Shown piece by piece: positions 43,986 through 51,215 of a DNA stretch of 64,000 nt (position 1 is the first letter of the stretch; every line of letters begins with the position of its first letter). The translations under genes were made by a program, and so were the position numbers. The notes below the pieces were generated by a model, which ran no database searches, was not told the DNA's origin, and saw nothing but the letters and a program-made list of their open reading frames with translations. The stretch comes from Rhizobium subbaraonis (GTDB lineage: Bacteria; Pseudomonadota; Alphaproteobacteria; Rhizobiales; Rhizobiaceae): NCBI RefSeq assembly GCF_900220975.1, contig NZ_OBQD01000001.1, forward strand, positions 434,001 through 498,000. The letters run 5' to 3'.

Positions 43986-44281
43986 GCTGCCTAGTATCCC
44001 CGGGGGTTAGGGGCAGGCAGCCCCGGCCTTCGTAAAAAGCGCGCGCAGCGCACAATTTTCCTGACTAAACGACAAATAATGCACGAAACGACTTGCGTCA
44101 AGTTGATGATTTTGCTAAGTTTTCTTCACGGGAGCAGGGATGTATCTCGTGGCGGATTAGAATTTTGCAAGGCATTGGCGGTCTAACTTGGCCGCTTTGG
44201 CGACGTCGGTGTTGCGACGGCCGGAGATATTGGTATGCCCGCTGATTCGGGCGCATTTTAATCATGCAGTTAGTGTAACTG
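43986..44281. other. AT-richer island junction, no gene
   Basis: About 300 bp without a convincing gene between the truncated GTA cluster and the HTH regulator's stop. It contains GCTGCCT (43986-43992) and AGGCAGC (44015-44021) flanking CCCCGGGGG, a terminator-like or palindromic structure, then AT-rich sequence. No tRNA or clear direct-repeat att site was recognised. Confidence 0.45.
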
Positions 44282-44857
44282 TTATCGGTGATCCGACAGC
44301 TCGTTTGTGACTTCGCGAACCTTAGAATCCTTCCACCGCACACCTACCCCATAGTATTTTCCCGTGGCGACATCACCCCAGCCCGTAAATTCTACATTGT
44401 TGGCTTCATACCACGAACGGAGCTGCTCGTAGGACGGGCGGGACATCTTTCCGCGCTCCAGGTTTTGAATGACGGCTACGGTTAACCCCGCGGCCTTCGC
44501 AACCTCCGCCTGTTCTTTCGCCATTAACGCCCGTGCGGCACGGAACGGAACCGAAAGCTGGACGGCAGGAAATTTGTTTTTCACCGCGGTTTCCACGTCG
44601 GGGCTGAGCGGAGAGGCTAAACTAGCTCCCGCGCGAACGACGTGCTTCCCGATCGATGTCTCACCTAAGAATTCGATGCCTCGGCTAACGTAAAAATCCA
44701 CCAACTGCAGATTTGTTTCGAGCAGTACGGCTTCCGAGTTCTCAGCTGCCGAAACTGACCGCTGCGTAGTCTTAGCACCCGCAGCTGCTTCCCGCTGCGA
44801 GAGGTCTAAAAGTGCACGAGCGGCACGAAGGCTATCGGCAGGAGCGGGAGTCCTCAT
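44282..44857 (-). CDS. tandem HTH (XRE-like) transcriptional regulator
   Basis: 191 residues made of two related halves. Half 1: LRAARALLDLSQREAAAGAK with SVSAAENS and FYVSRGIEFLGE. Half 2: FRAARALMAKEQAEVAKAAG with VIQNLERGKM and WYEANNVEFTGWGD. Both keep the helix-turn-helix spacing of XRE repressors and the GIEF-type strand after it. It is divergent from the cassette at 44983 and probably controls it through the dyad at 44931-44953. Confidence 0.82.
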   Translation of the reverse strand: MRTPAPADSLRAARALLDLSQREAAAGAKTTQRSVSAAENSEAVLLETNLQLVDFYVSRGIEFLGETSIGKHVVRAGASLASPLSPDVETAVKNKFPAVQLSVPFRAARALMAKEQAEVAKAAGLTVAVIQNLERGKMSRPSYEQLRSWYEANNVEFTGWGDVATGKYYGVGVRWKDSKVREVTNELSDHR

Positions 44858-44930
44858 TTAACCGACAAGCCGGTCTAAGAAAAAAATGTCAATAAATGGA
44901 TATGATGTCTTTAATAGCTTCAAAAACGCG

Positions 44931-44953
44931 GTATATAGACGTGTCTGATATAC
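44931..44953. promoter_or_regulatory. candidate operator between regulator and cassette
   Basis: GTATATAGAC-GT-GTCTGATATAC is an imperfect inverted repeat in an AT-rich divergent gap (44858-44982), with a further GATAT/ATATC pair at 44946-44963. This placement is usual for an autoregulating XRE repressor. Confidence 0.45.
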
Positions 44954-44982
44954 AGCGCGATATCAAAAAAATTGGAGCTTAG

Positions 44983-45333
44983 ATGACAGCGTCTGATTCG
45001 GCTTTTGTTGCCTGGAATGGGGTGTCGAGGTCCCTGCTAATTGACCGTCTTCGGCGTCTCGCTAATGACCTCGAAGACATCGATCGATGCCTGGAGGCGC
45101 GGGCACCACGAGCTGCAATGAATAGCTGGACCGTGGGGAGGCGATTTGTGCCGTGTCTTGTTGGACGTCCGCTCAGTCACCCCGCCATACCCGATGGCAA
45201 ACCGGCTTGCTCGAGCGAACTCTTCTATTTCGATCCTGAACGCGGAGTCGCACGAACAATGTCCCGCTGGTATCGTCTCGGCACGAGGGTCGAGCCAGAC
45301 TACTGGGCTGAGCGCCTGGCGGGCCGGTCATGA
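44983..45333 (+). CDS. small DUF6634-like protein
   Basis: 116 residues. VGRPLSHPAIPDGKPACSSE, LFYFDPERGVARTMSRWYRL and GTRVEPDYW resemble, from memory, the short rhizobial DUF6634 proteins (pattern of SEL-x-x-D-x-x-x-G-x-ARTxSRxYRLG). Function unknown. GGAG six bases before the ATG; its end overlaps the next start by four bases. First gene of the four-gene cassette. Confidence 0.7.
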   Translation: MTASDSAFVAWNGVSRSLLIDRLRRLANDLEDIDRCLEARAPRAAMNSWTVGRRFVPCLVGRPLSHPAIPDGKPACSSELFYFDPERGVARTMSRWYRLGTRVEPDYWAERLAGRS

Positions 45334-46109
45334 AGGCCTGGATTTTCTCTGACCTTCACACGGAGTTCGAACCGGACGTCGCCCCGCTCGCGGTGCCCGA
45401 CGCTGACGTCTGCATTTGCGCGGGAGACGTCTGCGACGGCGGCCCGGCGAGGAGCGTCGTCTATTTGGGCGAACATGTCTCGCGGTTCATGCCTGTAATT
45501 CTGGTTCCCGGCAATCACGAGTACTACCGCAGCTCGATTGTCGAAGGACTGAAAGAAGCGCTGGAAACGGCTGCCGAGCGCTACCCTGAGGTCCACGTGT
45601 TGAGCCGCAGCGCCGTAACAGTTGGCGGGTTTCGTTTCGTCGGCGCAACGTTGTGGGGCGATTTCAACCTTTACGGCAACATGAATTGGGCGCTCTACAG
45701 CGCACAAAACCAGCTGAACGACTATCGCAAAATCAAGATGTCGAAGGAACCGTTTCGGCGGTTCACCGCAGGCCATGCAAGCGCCTTCAATCATAGGGAC
45801 AAGCACTTTATCCGGTGCACTCTTGATGAGCCATACGCGGGTCCAACTGTCGTCGTGACGCACCATGCGCCGAGTGTTCTTTCCCTTGCTCCCGAATTCG
45901 TCGGGGACCCATTGACGCCGAGTTTCGTCTCCAATCTCGAACCGGACATCGCCAATTACCAACCTCTCGCATGGATTCACGGCCACCTGCACAATCGCAG
46001 CGACTACTGCATCGTAGACACCCGAGTAGTCTGCAATCCGCGTGGTTATCCCGACGAGCTGGTTCCCGACTTCGATCCAAGTCTTGTGATCGACCTGGGA
46101 GTTCACTGA
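45330..46109 (+). CDS. calcineurin-like metallophosphoesterase
   Basis: 259 residues. Metal motifs in family order: FSDLHTEF (D-x-H), CAGDVCDGG (GD), VPGNHEYY (GNHE), VVTHHAPS (H) and WIHGHLHN (GHxH). All dimetal ligands are present. No signal peptide, so cytosolic. Substrate could be a nucleotide, RNA/DNA end or phosphoprotein. ATGA overlap upstream and 1 bp to the TTG start of the protease gene make it part of one transcription unit. Confidence 0.88.
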   Translation: MKAWIFSDLHTEFEPDVAPLAVPDADVCICAGDVCDGGPARSVVYLGEHVSRFMPVILVPGNHEYYRSSIVEGLKEALETAAERYPEVHVLSRSAVTVGGFRFVGATLWGDFNLYGNMNWALYSAQNQLNDYRKIKMSKEPFRRFTAGHASAFNHRDKHFIRCTLDEPYAGPTVVVTHHAPSVLSLAPEFVGDPLTPSFVSNLEPDIANYQPLAWIHGHLHNRSDYCIVDTRVVCNPRGYPDELVPDFDPSLVIDLGVH

Positions 46110-46110
46110 G

Positions 46111-48045
46111 TTGGCTAGACGTTCTGACAAGAGGTTTCGCTGCCCGTGGAAGCTGTCGAAGCCGAACGACGATCCCTACCTAACCTTGCCGGTTTACCTC
46201 GCCTATTGCGGGATCGCGGCGGCGCTTCGACTTCGGAACCGACAGAACTCGAAGTTCATCGCGATCCTCCGAGTCCATGATTGCTATTTGCCGGTTCACT
46301 CCCAGGCCGCTGAGGTCTTTCTGATGGGGCTCTGGCAGGAGCGCGACTACAATCCGTGCATCAGCGCTTGGGATGAAAAACGCCACAGGGACCAAGTCGT
46401 CGCCCTGAACAAGGATCAGGCGATTTTCTTTGCGGTGCCAGGGCAGCCGCTCGACACCGAGGCGTGGCTTCTCGCGGATGCCGTGGTGAGCGTCGCGCCC
46501 CCGACCAGAAGGCAGGCAGAGGCCGCGCTGCGGCGTTTCGGAATTCCAGTGACCGAGAGGGACGTCGAAATCCTGATTTCGGAGTCTTGGTCTCGACTAC
46601 ATCATGCTTTTCAGACCCGTCGTCATCCGGCCGCTGCGCTGGAACGACTGCGGCAGTATCCGCGCACCCCACCTATCGCGACGAACAATGAACCCGGCGG
46701 ACCGACGCTCGACGAAATGCATGGGTTTGGATCGCTTCTCGATTGGGGGCGCGATCTCGCAATCGACCTCGAGGAGTACAAGGCAGGACGAATCCCGTGG
46801 GAGGAAGTCGACGCCGGTATCTTAATTTCCGGGCCGCCCGGTTCGGGGAAGACGATGTTTGTCGGGGCACTGGCGAGGACCTGCGGCGTTCCCCTCATTT
46901 ACGGTTCGGTTTCCAGCTGGCAGACGGCGGGTGCGCTGGATGAGCATTTGAAGGCAATGCGTGCCTCTTTCGAGGAGGCCAAGGCCAAAGCTCCCGCTAT
47001 CCTGTTTGTCGACGAGGTCGATACGTTTGGAGACCGAAGTGAGACGGATCGGAACCGTGGCTACATGCGGGCCGTGATTGCCGCCTTTCTCGAGTTGCTG
47101 GACGGTTTCAAGCGGCGCAAGGGGGTAGTCGTCGTCTCGGCGTGCAACAACCCGGAACAGATCGACCCGGCAATCCGCAGGGCGGGCAGGCTTGGTCAGC
47201 ATTTTGAGGTGACGCTGCCTGACGACAATGCCAGGCTTTCAATCCTGAAGTATTACAGCGGCATCGAACTCGATCCGAATCAGGCAGAGCAGTTCACCCT
47301 CGCGACCGAACGTTACTCCGGAGCCGACATCGAGCAAATTGTAAGATTTGCCAAGCGATCGGCGCGCCGAAGAAAGCAAGACTTCGCTGGCGAGCACATT
47401 GTCGGGGAATTACCGCCGGCACCGGAGCTTCCGGCCGAATACCTTCGTTCCGTCGCCGTCCACGAGGCCGGACATGCCATTGTCGCTGTTGAGCTCGGGT
47501 TCGGTGAACTGGTGAACGTCAAGATTGCCAGCTACGCCATCCCGGGCAACGGCAATCAGGTCGGCGGGGCGATCTACGCGATGCCGCGGCACATGCGCAG
47601 GACCAGAGCTGCCTACCTTGACGATATCGCGGTGTCGTTGGGAGGCATCGCTGCCGAAACGGTAGTGTTCGATGCGTTCTTCGACGGTGCGGCAGGTTCC
47701 CATAACGCCGACCTGAATACTGTGACCAGAATCGCAACCCTCTTGGAGGCCGGTCTCGGCATGGGGCACACGCTGGTGGTGGCGGACAACGCCGTGAGCC
47801 GCCTCGAGGCACTCCGCGCCAGCGACCCTGGTCTGCGGAAGCGTGTGCACGATGTCATCGCCAACGAGTTCGAGCGGGCAAAAGAGATCATCAGAAATCG
47901 GCGTGCCGCATTGGACGAGATAGCCGGCCGCTTAATCCACGCGAAATCGCTATCTGGTGATGATGTCCGCGACATCATCGAAAGACACCGCCGACCGACG
48001 GTAAGCCTCGCGAAGCTTCCACGCAGCTTGGGGTCACAGGCATGA
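46111..48045 (+). CDS. soluble FtsH-like AAA+ / M41 zinc protease
   Basis: 644 residues. Residues 1-200 are an unrecognised domain without membrane helices. AAA+ module: Walker A GPPGSGKT (about residues 241-248), Walker B ILFVDEVDTFGDR, SRH NPEQIDPAIRRAGRLGQHFE with arginine fingers. M41 protease: HEAGH at 451-455 and the third zinc ligand Asp534 in GSHNADLNTVTRIATLLEAG. All catalytic residues for unfolding and proteolysis are present. Normal FtsH has two N-terminal TM helices; here they are replaced by a soluble domain. The start is a TTG, since the first in-frame ATG would remove about 70 residues. Coupled to both neighbours. Confidence 0.85.
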   Translation: MARRSDKRFRCPWKLSKPNDDPYLTLPVYLAYCGIAAALRLRNRQNSKFIAILRVHDCYLPVHSQAAEVFLMGLWQERDYNPCISAWDEKRHRDQVVALNKDQAIFFAVPGQPLDTEAWLLADAVVSVAPPTRRQAEAALRRFGIPVTERDVEILISESWSRLHHAFQTRRHPAAALERLRQYPRTPPIATNNEPGGPTLDEMHGFGSLLDWGRDLAIDLEEYKAGRIPWEEVDAGILISGPPGSGKTMFVGALARTCGVPLIYGSVSSWQTAGALDEHLKAMRASFEEAKAKAPAILFVDEVDTFGDRSETDRNRGYMRAVIAAFLELLDGFKRRKGVVVVSACNNPEQIDPAIRRAGRLGQHFEVTLPDDNARLSILKYYSGIELDPNQAEQFTLATERYSGADIEQIVRFAKRSARRRKQDFAGEHIVGELPPAPELPAEYLRSVAVHEAGHAIVAVELGFGELVNVKIASYAIPGNGNQVGGAIYAMPRHMRRTRAAYLDDIAVSLGGIAAETVVFDAFFDGAAGSHNADLNTVTRIATLLEAGLGMGHTLVVADNAVSRLEALRASDPGLRKRVHDVIANEFERAKEIIRNRRAALDEIAGRLIHAKSLSGDDVRDIIERHRRPTVSLAKLPRSLGSQA

Positions 48046-48413
48046 AAAAGAAGCGTCGATCACGAAAAGGGCGAGGCTCTCGCTCGGCCGAGTCGAAGCG
48101 GGGAGCGGAACGACGCGCTGAAAAGCGCTCGTTCGGGTCTGGTCTCGACGAGGTCGGGTTTCGGCCACTCGGGCGTCGTATCCTGGTCTCCAAACCACGA
48201 TCCGTTGATGAGCGGGCAAAAGCCGAGAGGGAAACCAAAACTTCGGCTCCGATCGACGGCCCCGGGCCCTATGCCGACGACCCACTGGGCTACGATACCA
48301 GCGATCCTTCGTGGGGCCGGAGAGCGGCCGAACATGCCTTGTCGGGTGCGGACAAGGACGCGATCGAGAAGGAGGTCCGTGAGGCGTTACGGCGATGGGG
48401 GCTGAGCAAGTAA
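48042..48413 (+). CDS. small basic protein of the protease cassette
   Basis: 123 residues starting with an ATGA overlap with the protease stop. The first 30 residues are very basic (KKKRRSRKGRGSRSAESKRG); the C-terminal 50 contain GPYADDPLGYDTSDPSWGRR and an amphipathic helix (KDAIEKEVREALRRWGLSK). No known family recognised. The coupling suggests an adaptor or substrate for the AAA+ protease, or a nucleic-acid-binding partner. Confidence 0.65.
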   Translation: MKKKRRSRKGRGSRSAESKRGAERRAEKRSFGSGLDEVGFRPLGRRILVSKPRSVDERAKAERETKTSAPIDGPGPYADDPLGYDTSDPSWGRRAAEHALSGADKDAIEKEVREALRRWGLSK

Positions 48414-48675
48414 CGGATAATCGAGCGGACGTTTTGTTTGGGAGTTCGCCGTTCAAAACCTCGTCTGTTGGTCACCTCAAGATAGCAGGCGTGTCATACG
48501 CTTTCTTTGCCGGCTCGAATGACAGGGGCACGAACGTTCGACGTCCCGACGCCTGAAGCTTTCTTGCCGATCGGCTCGCCAATCTCGGGTTGACCGTCAA
48601 GTCGGCGCTTTAGAAATGGAGCGTCGGCTCCGCCGCTATGATATGATCAACTCTGCTGAACCGAGGGAGGTGTGA
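48414..48675. other. spacer after the protease cassette
   Basis: About 260 bp; no gene, repeat or clear terminator seen. Confidence 0.4.
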
Positions 48676-49044
48676 ATGCGTAGCCTTTTACTCACCCTTT
48701 CTGCAGGAGCGCTCTCGGCGTCGATCGCTACTGCCGCGGAGCCCATGATCTTCCATACCGCGAATTTCGGTGGCGACACCGTCGTCAGCCTCGGCCTCAT
48801 TGGCTATCGCCTGTCTAACCAGGCCGAATACGACTACGACGTGCTGATTTCGCTGTCGCAGAAGCACTTCAAGAGCGGCGACGTCTACAGCGATCCCGGC
48901 CGGCATCGGGCATTTGTGAGGTGTTCCGATCCCGCCAAAGTTTCGGTCAGAGGGGTGGACTATGCGGTGTCCACATCCTTGGCCCGTGGGACCGACTGGA
49001 AGTCTGATCTCTGGGTCGCTGTCTGCCGCCCTTCCGTCTCATAG
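48676..49044 (+). CDS. small exported protein of unknown function
   Basis: 122 residues with a signal peptide (MRSLLLTLSAGALSASIATA, then AEP). The mature part (FHTANFGGDTVVSLGLIGYR) is predicted beta-rich with two Cys (VRCSD and AVCRPSVS). GGGAGG precedes the ATG. Its last 85 bp overlap, on the opposite strand, the 3' end of the cyclase gene at 48960. Confidence 0.6.
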   Translation: MRSLLLTLSAGALSASIATAAEPMIFHTANFGGDTVVSLGLIGYRLSNQAEYDYDVLISLSQKHFKSGDVYSDPGRHRAFVRCSDPAKVSVRGVDYAVSTSLARGTDWKSDLWVAVCRPSVS

Positions 49045-50306
49045 GGATTATCGGTTCGCCCGCTATCGCGACGACCAATGTACCAGACATCGATGGGCTC
49101 TCGCCTGCCGTGAAGCATGGCAAGTGGCTGCTTTACCCAAGCTGCGTACGGTACCGTTGAGTGCAGGTGGGAGATCACGTCGGACGAGACGACCAGGGGC
49201 GTCGCGAGTGATTTCGCCATCGTTTCCAGACGCTGCGCTACGTTGACCGTGTCCCCGATGACGGTGAACTCGCTGTGACACCCGCTGTCCAAAACGCCCC
49301 CAACGACGGTGCCATAGTGGAGTCCGATGGCCGCATGCAGCGCCGGAAGGCCGTTTCGGTTGCTGTGGCGCTTCCAGTCAGTCAAGGCATCTACGAGTTC
49401 GAGGGCACATGCGAGTGCGCGGTCCGCGTCTTCCTCGGTTGGTTTCGGATGACCGAAGACGGCCATGACGCCGTCCCCCATAAATTTGTCCACGGTCCCG
49501 CCGTGCTCGAAAATGGTTTGAGAAACGAGCTGTCGATACTCTCCGAGTACGAATGCCAACTCAGGAGCGGGGGCGGTTTCGGCGAAGCTTGTAAAGTCGC
49601 GCAAGTCGACAAACATGATCGCAGCATTCCGCCGTTGCAAACCGAGGGCGTCGCCGCGTTCCTGAAGTTCCCCGACAACAAATGGCGAGAAGAAGCGGGA
49701 GAGATTGAGGCGTCGCCGATCCGCCTTTATCGCCTCTCTTCGCGTTCGGTCGTGATCCCTAGCCAAAAGATAGATCGCAAATGCGGTAAAGCCGAAGCTG
49801 ACAGTGAGGCCGAGGTCCTGGTTCAGGAACGAGGCGAGCAAGGAGGCGACGTCATCAGCCGGGTGGCGGGCAGCTGTGATCGCCAACATCGTTACCCAGG
49901 ACGTGAGTACGATTCCCGAGAAGACGAGCACCAGCCGTCGGTCCAGCTTCAGGCCGATGTGAACGAGCAGGATGAAGGCAACGACGAGACCGGATGTGGT
50001 CAGGTTGTGGTTTTCGCTGACTGGGCCGCCCAAAATGTGGGCGTACAGCAGCAGCGCGACCAGCAGGGCGTCCAGCACGACAAACAAAGTGTTCAGCCAG
50101 CTATTGCGTGCCAGGAAACGGGTGGTGGCTACAGAAGCAACGCTGATACCGAGGTAGACGACAACGACCACGTGATGTGTGGTCATGGCTCCCTCGTTGC
50201 CTCCGAGCACGAGGTTGGCAACCAGAATCGCAAACGCCACGAACCGCAACAGGATCGAACGTGTCTCCCGATCTGAATCCCAGTCGGGGTGGAGCGAAGA
50301 CTTCAT
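48960..50306 (-). CDS. membrane class III adenylate/guanylate cyclase
   Basis: 448 residues from the ATG at 50306. Five to six membrane segments in residues 18-190 (LRFVAFAILVANLVLGG, VVVVVYLGISVASVA, NTLFVVLDALLVALLLYA, SGLVVAFILLVHIGLKL), then a linker (LSRFFSPFVVGELQERG) and the catalytic domain: AIMFVDLRDFTSFAE, FMGDGVMAVFG, VIGDTVNVAQRLET. Active-site residues are intact. The RLNLSRFFSP motif is common in rhizobial membrane cyclases. The polar C-terminal tail overlaps the convergent gene at 48676. Confidence 0.88.
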   Translation of the reverse strand: MKSSLHPDWDSDRETRSILLRFVAFAILVANLVLGGNEGAMTTHHVVVVVYLGISVASVATTRFLARNSWLNTLFVVLDALLVALLLYAHILGGPVSENHNLTTSGLVVAFILLVHIGLKLDRRLVLVFSGIVLTSWVTMLAITAARHPADDVASLLASFLNQDLGLTVSFGFTAFAIYLLARDHDRTRREAIKADRRRLNLSRFFSPFVVGELQERGDALGLQRRNAAIMFVDLRDFTSFAETAPAPELAFVLGEYRQLVSQTIFEHGGTVDKFMGDGVMAVFGHPKPTEEDADRALACALELVDALTDWKRHSNRNGLPALHAAIGLHYGTVVGGVLDSGCHSEFTVIGDTVNVAQRLETMAKSLATPLVVSSDVISHLHSTVPYAAWVKQPLAMLHGRREPIDVWYIGRRDSGRTDNPYETEGRQTATQRSDFQSVPRAKDVDTA

Positions 50307-50353
50307 GTCTGCGTACTTCGTTTGGTGGAAATTGGAGGCGGTGCAAGGTAGCA

Positions 50354-50383
50354 CGAGGCGCGGCTATCGATGGCCGCGCCTCG
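50354..50383. terminator. hairpin at the end of the copper operon
   Basis: CGAGGCGCGGC (50354-50364) pairs with GCCGCGCCTCG (50373-50383), loop 8 nt, just beyond the CusF-like gene stop. Probably the terminator of the minus-strand operon. Confidence 0.55.
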
Positions 50384-50392
50384 CTGTTGAGG

Positions 50393-50677
50393 TTATTTCA
50401 CCTGTGTCACGGTGAGCTTGCCGTTAACGCGTTCTGCCACGAACTCGACGGTCGCGCCTTCCGTGAGCTTTTCGAGAAGCGCATCGTCCTGGACCCGGAA
50501 AACCATCGTCATCGCCGGCATGTCAAGGTCCTTTAGTTCCTCGTGGATCAGGGTGACCTTCTTGGACTTCGTATCGACCTTCTTCACCGTCCCCTTGGTG
50601 AACTCCGCCGCCAGAGTCCCATAAGCAGTAGCGAGGGAAAGAGCGGACGCGAGGGCCACTTTGATGATCAGCTTCAT
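50393..50677 (-). CDS. periplasmic copper-binding protein, CusF-like
   Basis: 94 residues with a signal peptide (MKLIIKVALASALSLATAYG, cleavage near LAA). VTLIHEELKDLDMPAMTMVF is the CusF copper site (His, two Met). Small OB-like barrel. A strong AAGGAG lies before the ATG. Last gene of the lipoprotein/TolC/oxidase/cupredoxin operon; it likely chaperones periplasmic Cu(I). Confidence 0.92.
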   Translation of the reverse strand: MKLIIKVALASALSLATAYGTLAAEFTKGTVKKVDTKSKKVTLIHEELKDLDMPAMTMVFRVQDDALLEKLTEGATVEFVAERVNGKLTVTQVK

Positions 50678-50699
50678 TTCTGCAACTCCTTCGGATTGT

Positions 50700-51176
50700 T
50701 TACTTTTTGGAGACAGTCACGTCCCCGTGCATTCCTGCGTCGTAATGGCCGGGAACCAGGCACGCGATCTTGAAGGTGCCGTCGTTGGTGAATTTCCAGA
50801 TGATTTCGCCCGATTGACCGGCAGCGAGGCGAATCGCATTGGGATCGTCGTGTTCCATTTCCGGGAACTTCTCCATCACGGCCTTGTGCTCCATGATCTT
50901 GTCTTCCTGGTCGAGAACGAACTCGTGATCCAGCTCGCCCGCGTTCTTGATCGCGAAGACGATGGTCTGGCCCTTGCGGACCTTGAAGGTCGACGGAGTG
51001 AAGACCATTTTTCCGTCGTCGGTCTCCTTCATCGTGACGCGGATGGTCTGGGTAGCCTTGGCCTTGGTGCCGGGTTCGCCGACCGCCATTTCACCATGGC
51101 CGCCTGCGTGGCTGCCTGAAGCCAGCGCCGGGGAGGCGGCGGCGGCGAGAAGAAGTCCGAATACTGCAGCTTTCAT
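50700..51176 (-). CDS. cupredoxin-domain copper protein
   Basis: 158 residues from ATG 51176 (MKAAVFGLLLAAAASPALA signal peptide). A His/Gly-rich stretch follows (SGSHAGGHGEMAVGE). FTPSTFKVRKGQTIVFAIKN, ELDHEFVLDQ and IACLVPGHYDAGMHGDVTV supply the type 1 copper ligands His, Cys, His, Met. Probably an electron carrier or copper buffer for the neighbouring multicopper oxidase. Confidence 0.9.
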   Translation of the reverse strand: MKAAVFGLLLAAAASPALASGSHAGGHGEMAVGEPGTKAKATQTIRVTMKETDDGKMVFTPSTFKVRKGQTIVFAIKNAGELDHEFVLDQEDKIMEHKAVMEKFPEMEHDDPNAIRLAAGQSGEIIWKFTNDGTFKIACLVPGHYDAGMHGDVTVSKK

Positions 51177-51215
51177 TGCTTGTTCCTTTGAGTAGTTGAA
51201 CGTTGGCATGCGAGA

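Noticed and set aside
43986-44281. Possible tRNA or att site at the island edge
   Set aside because: No cloverleaf or matching direct repeat could be found by eye; only a short inverted repeat.
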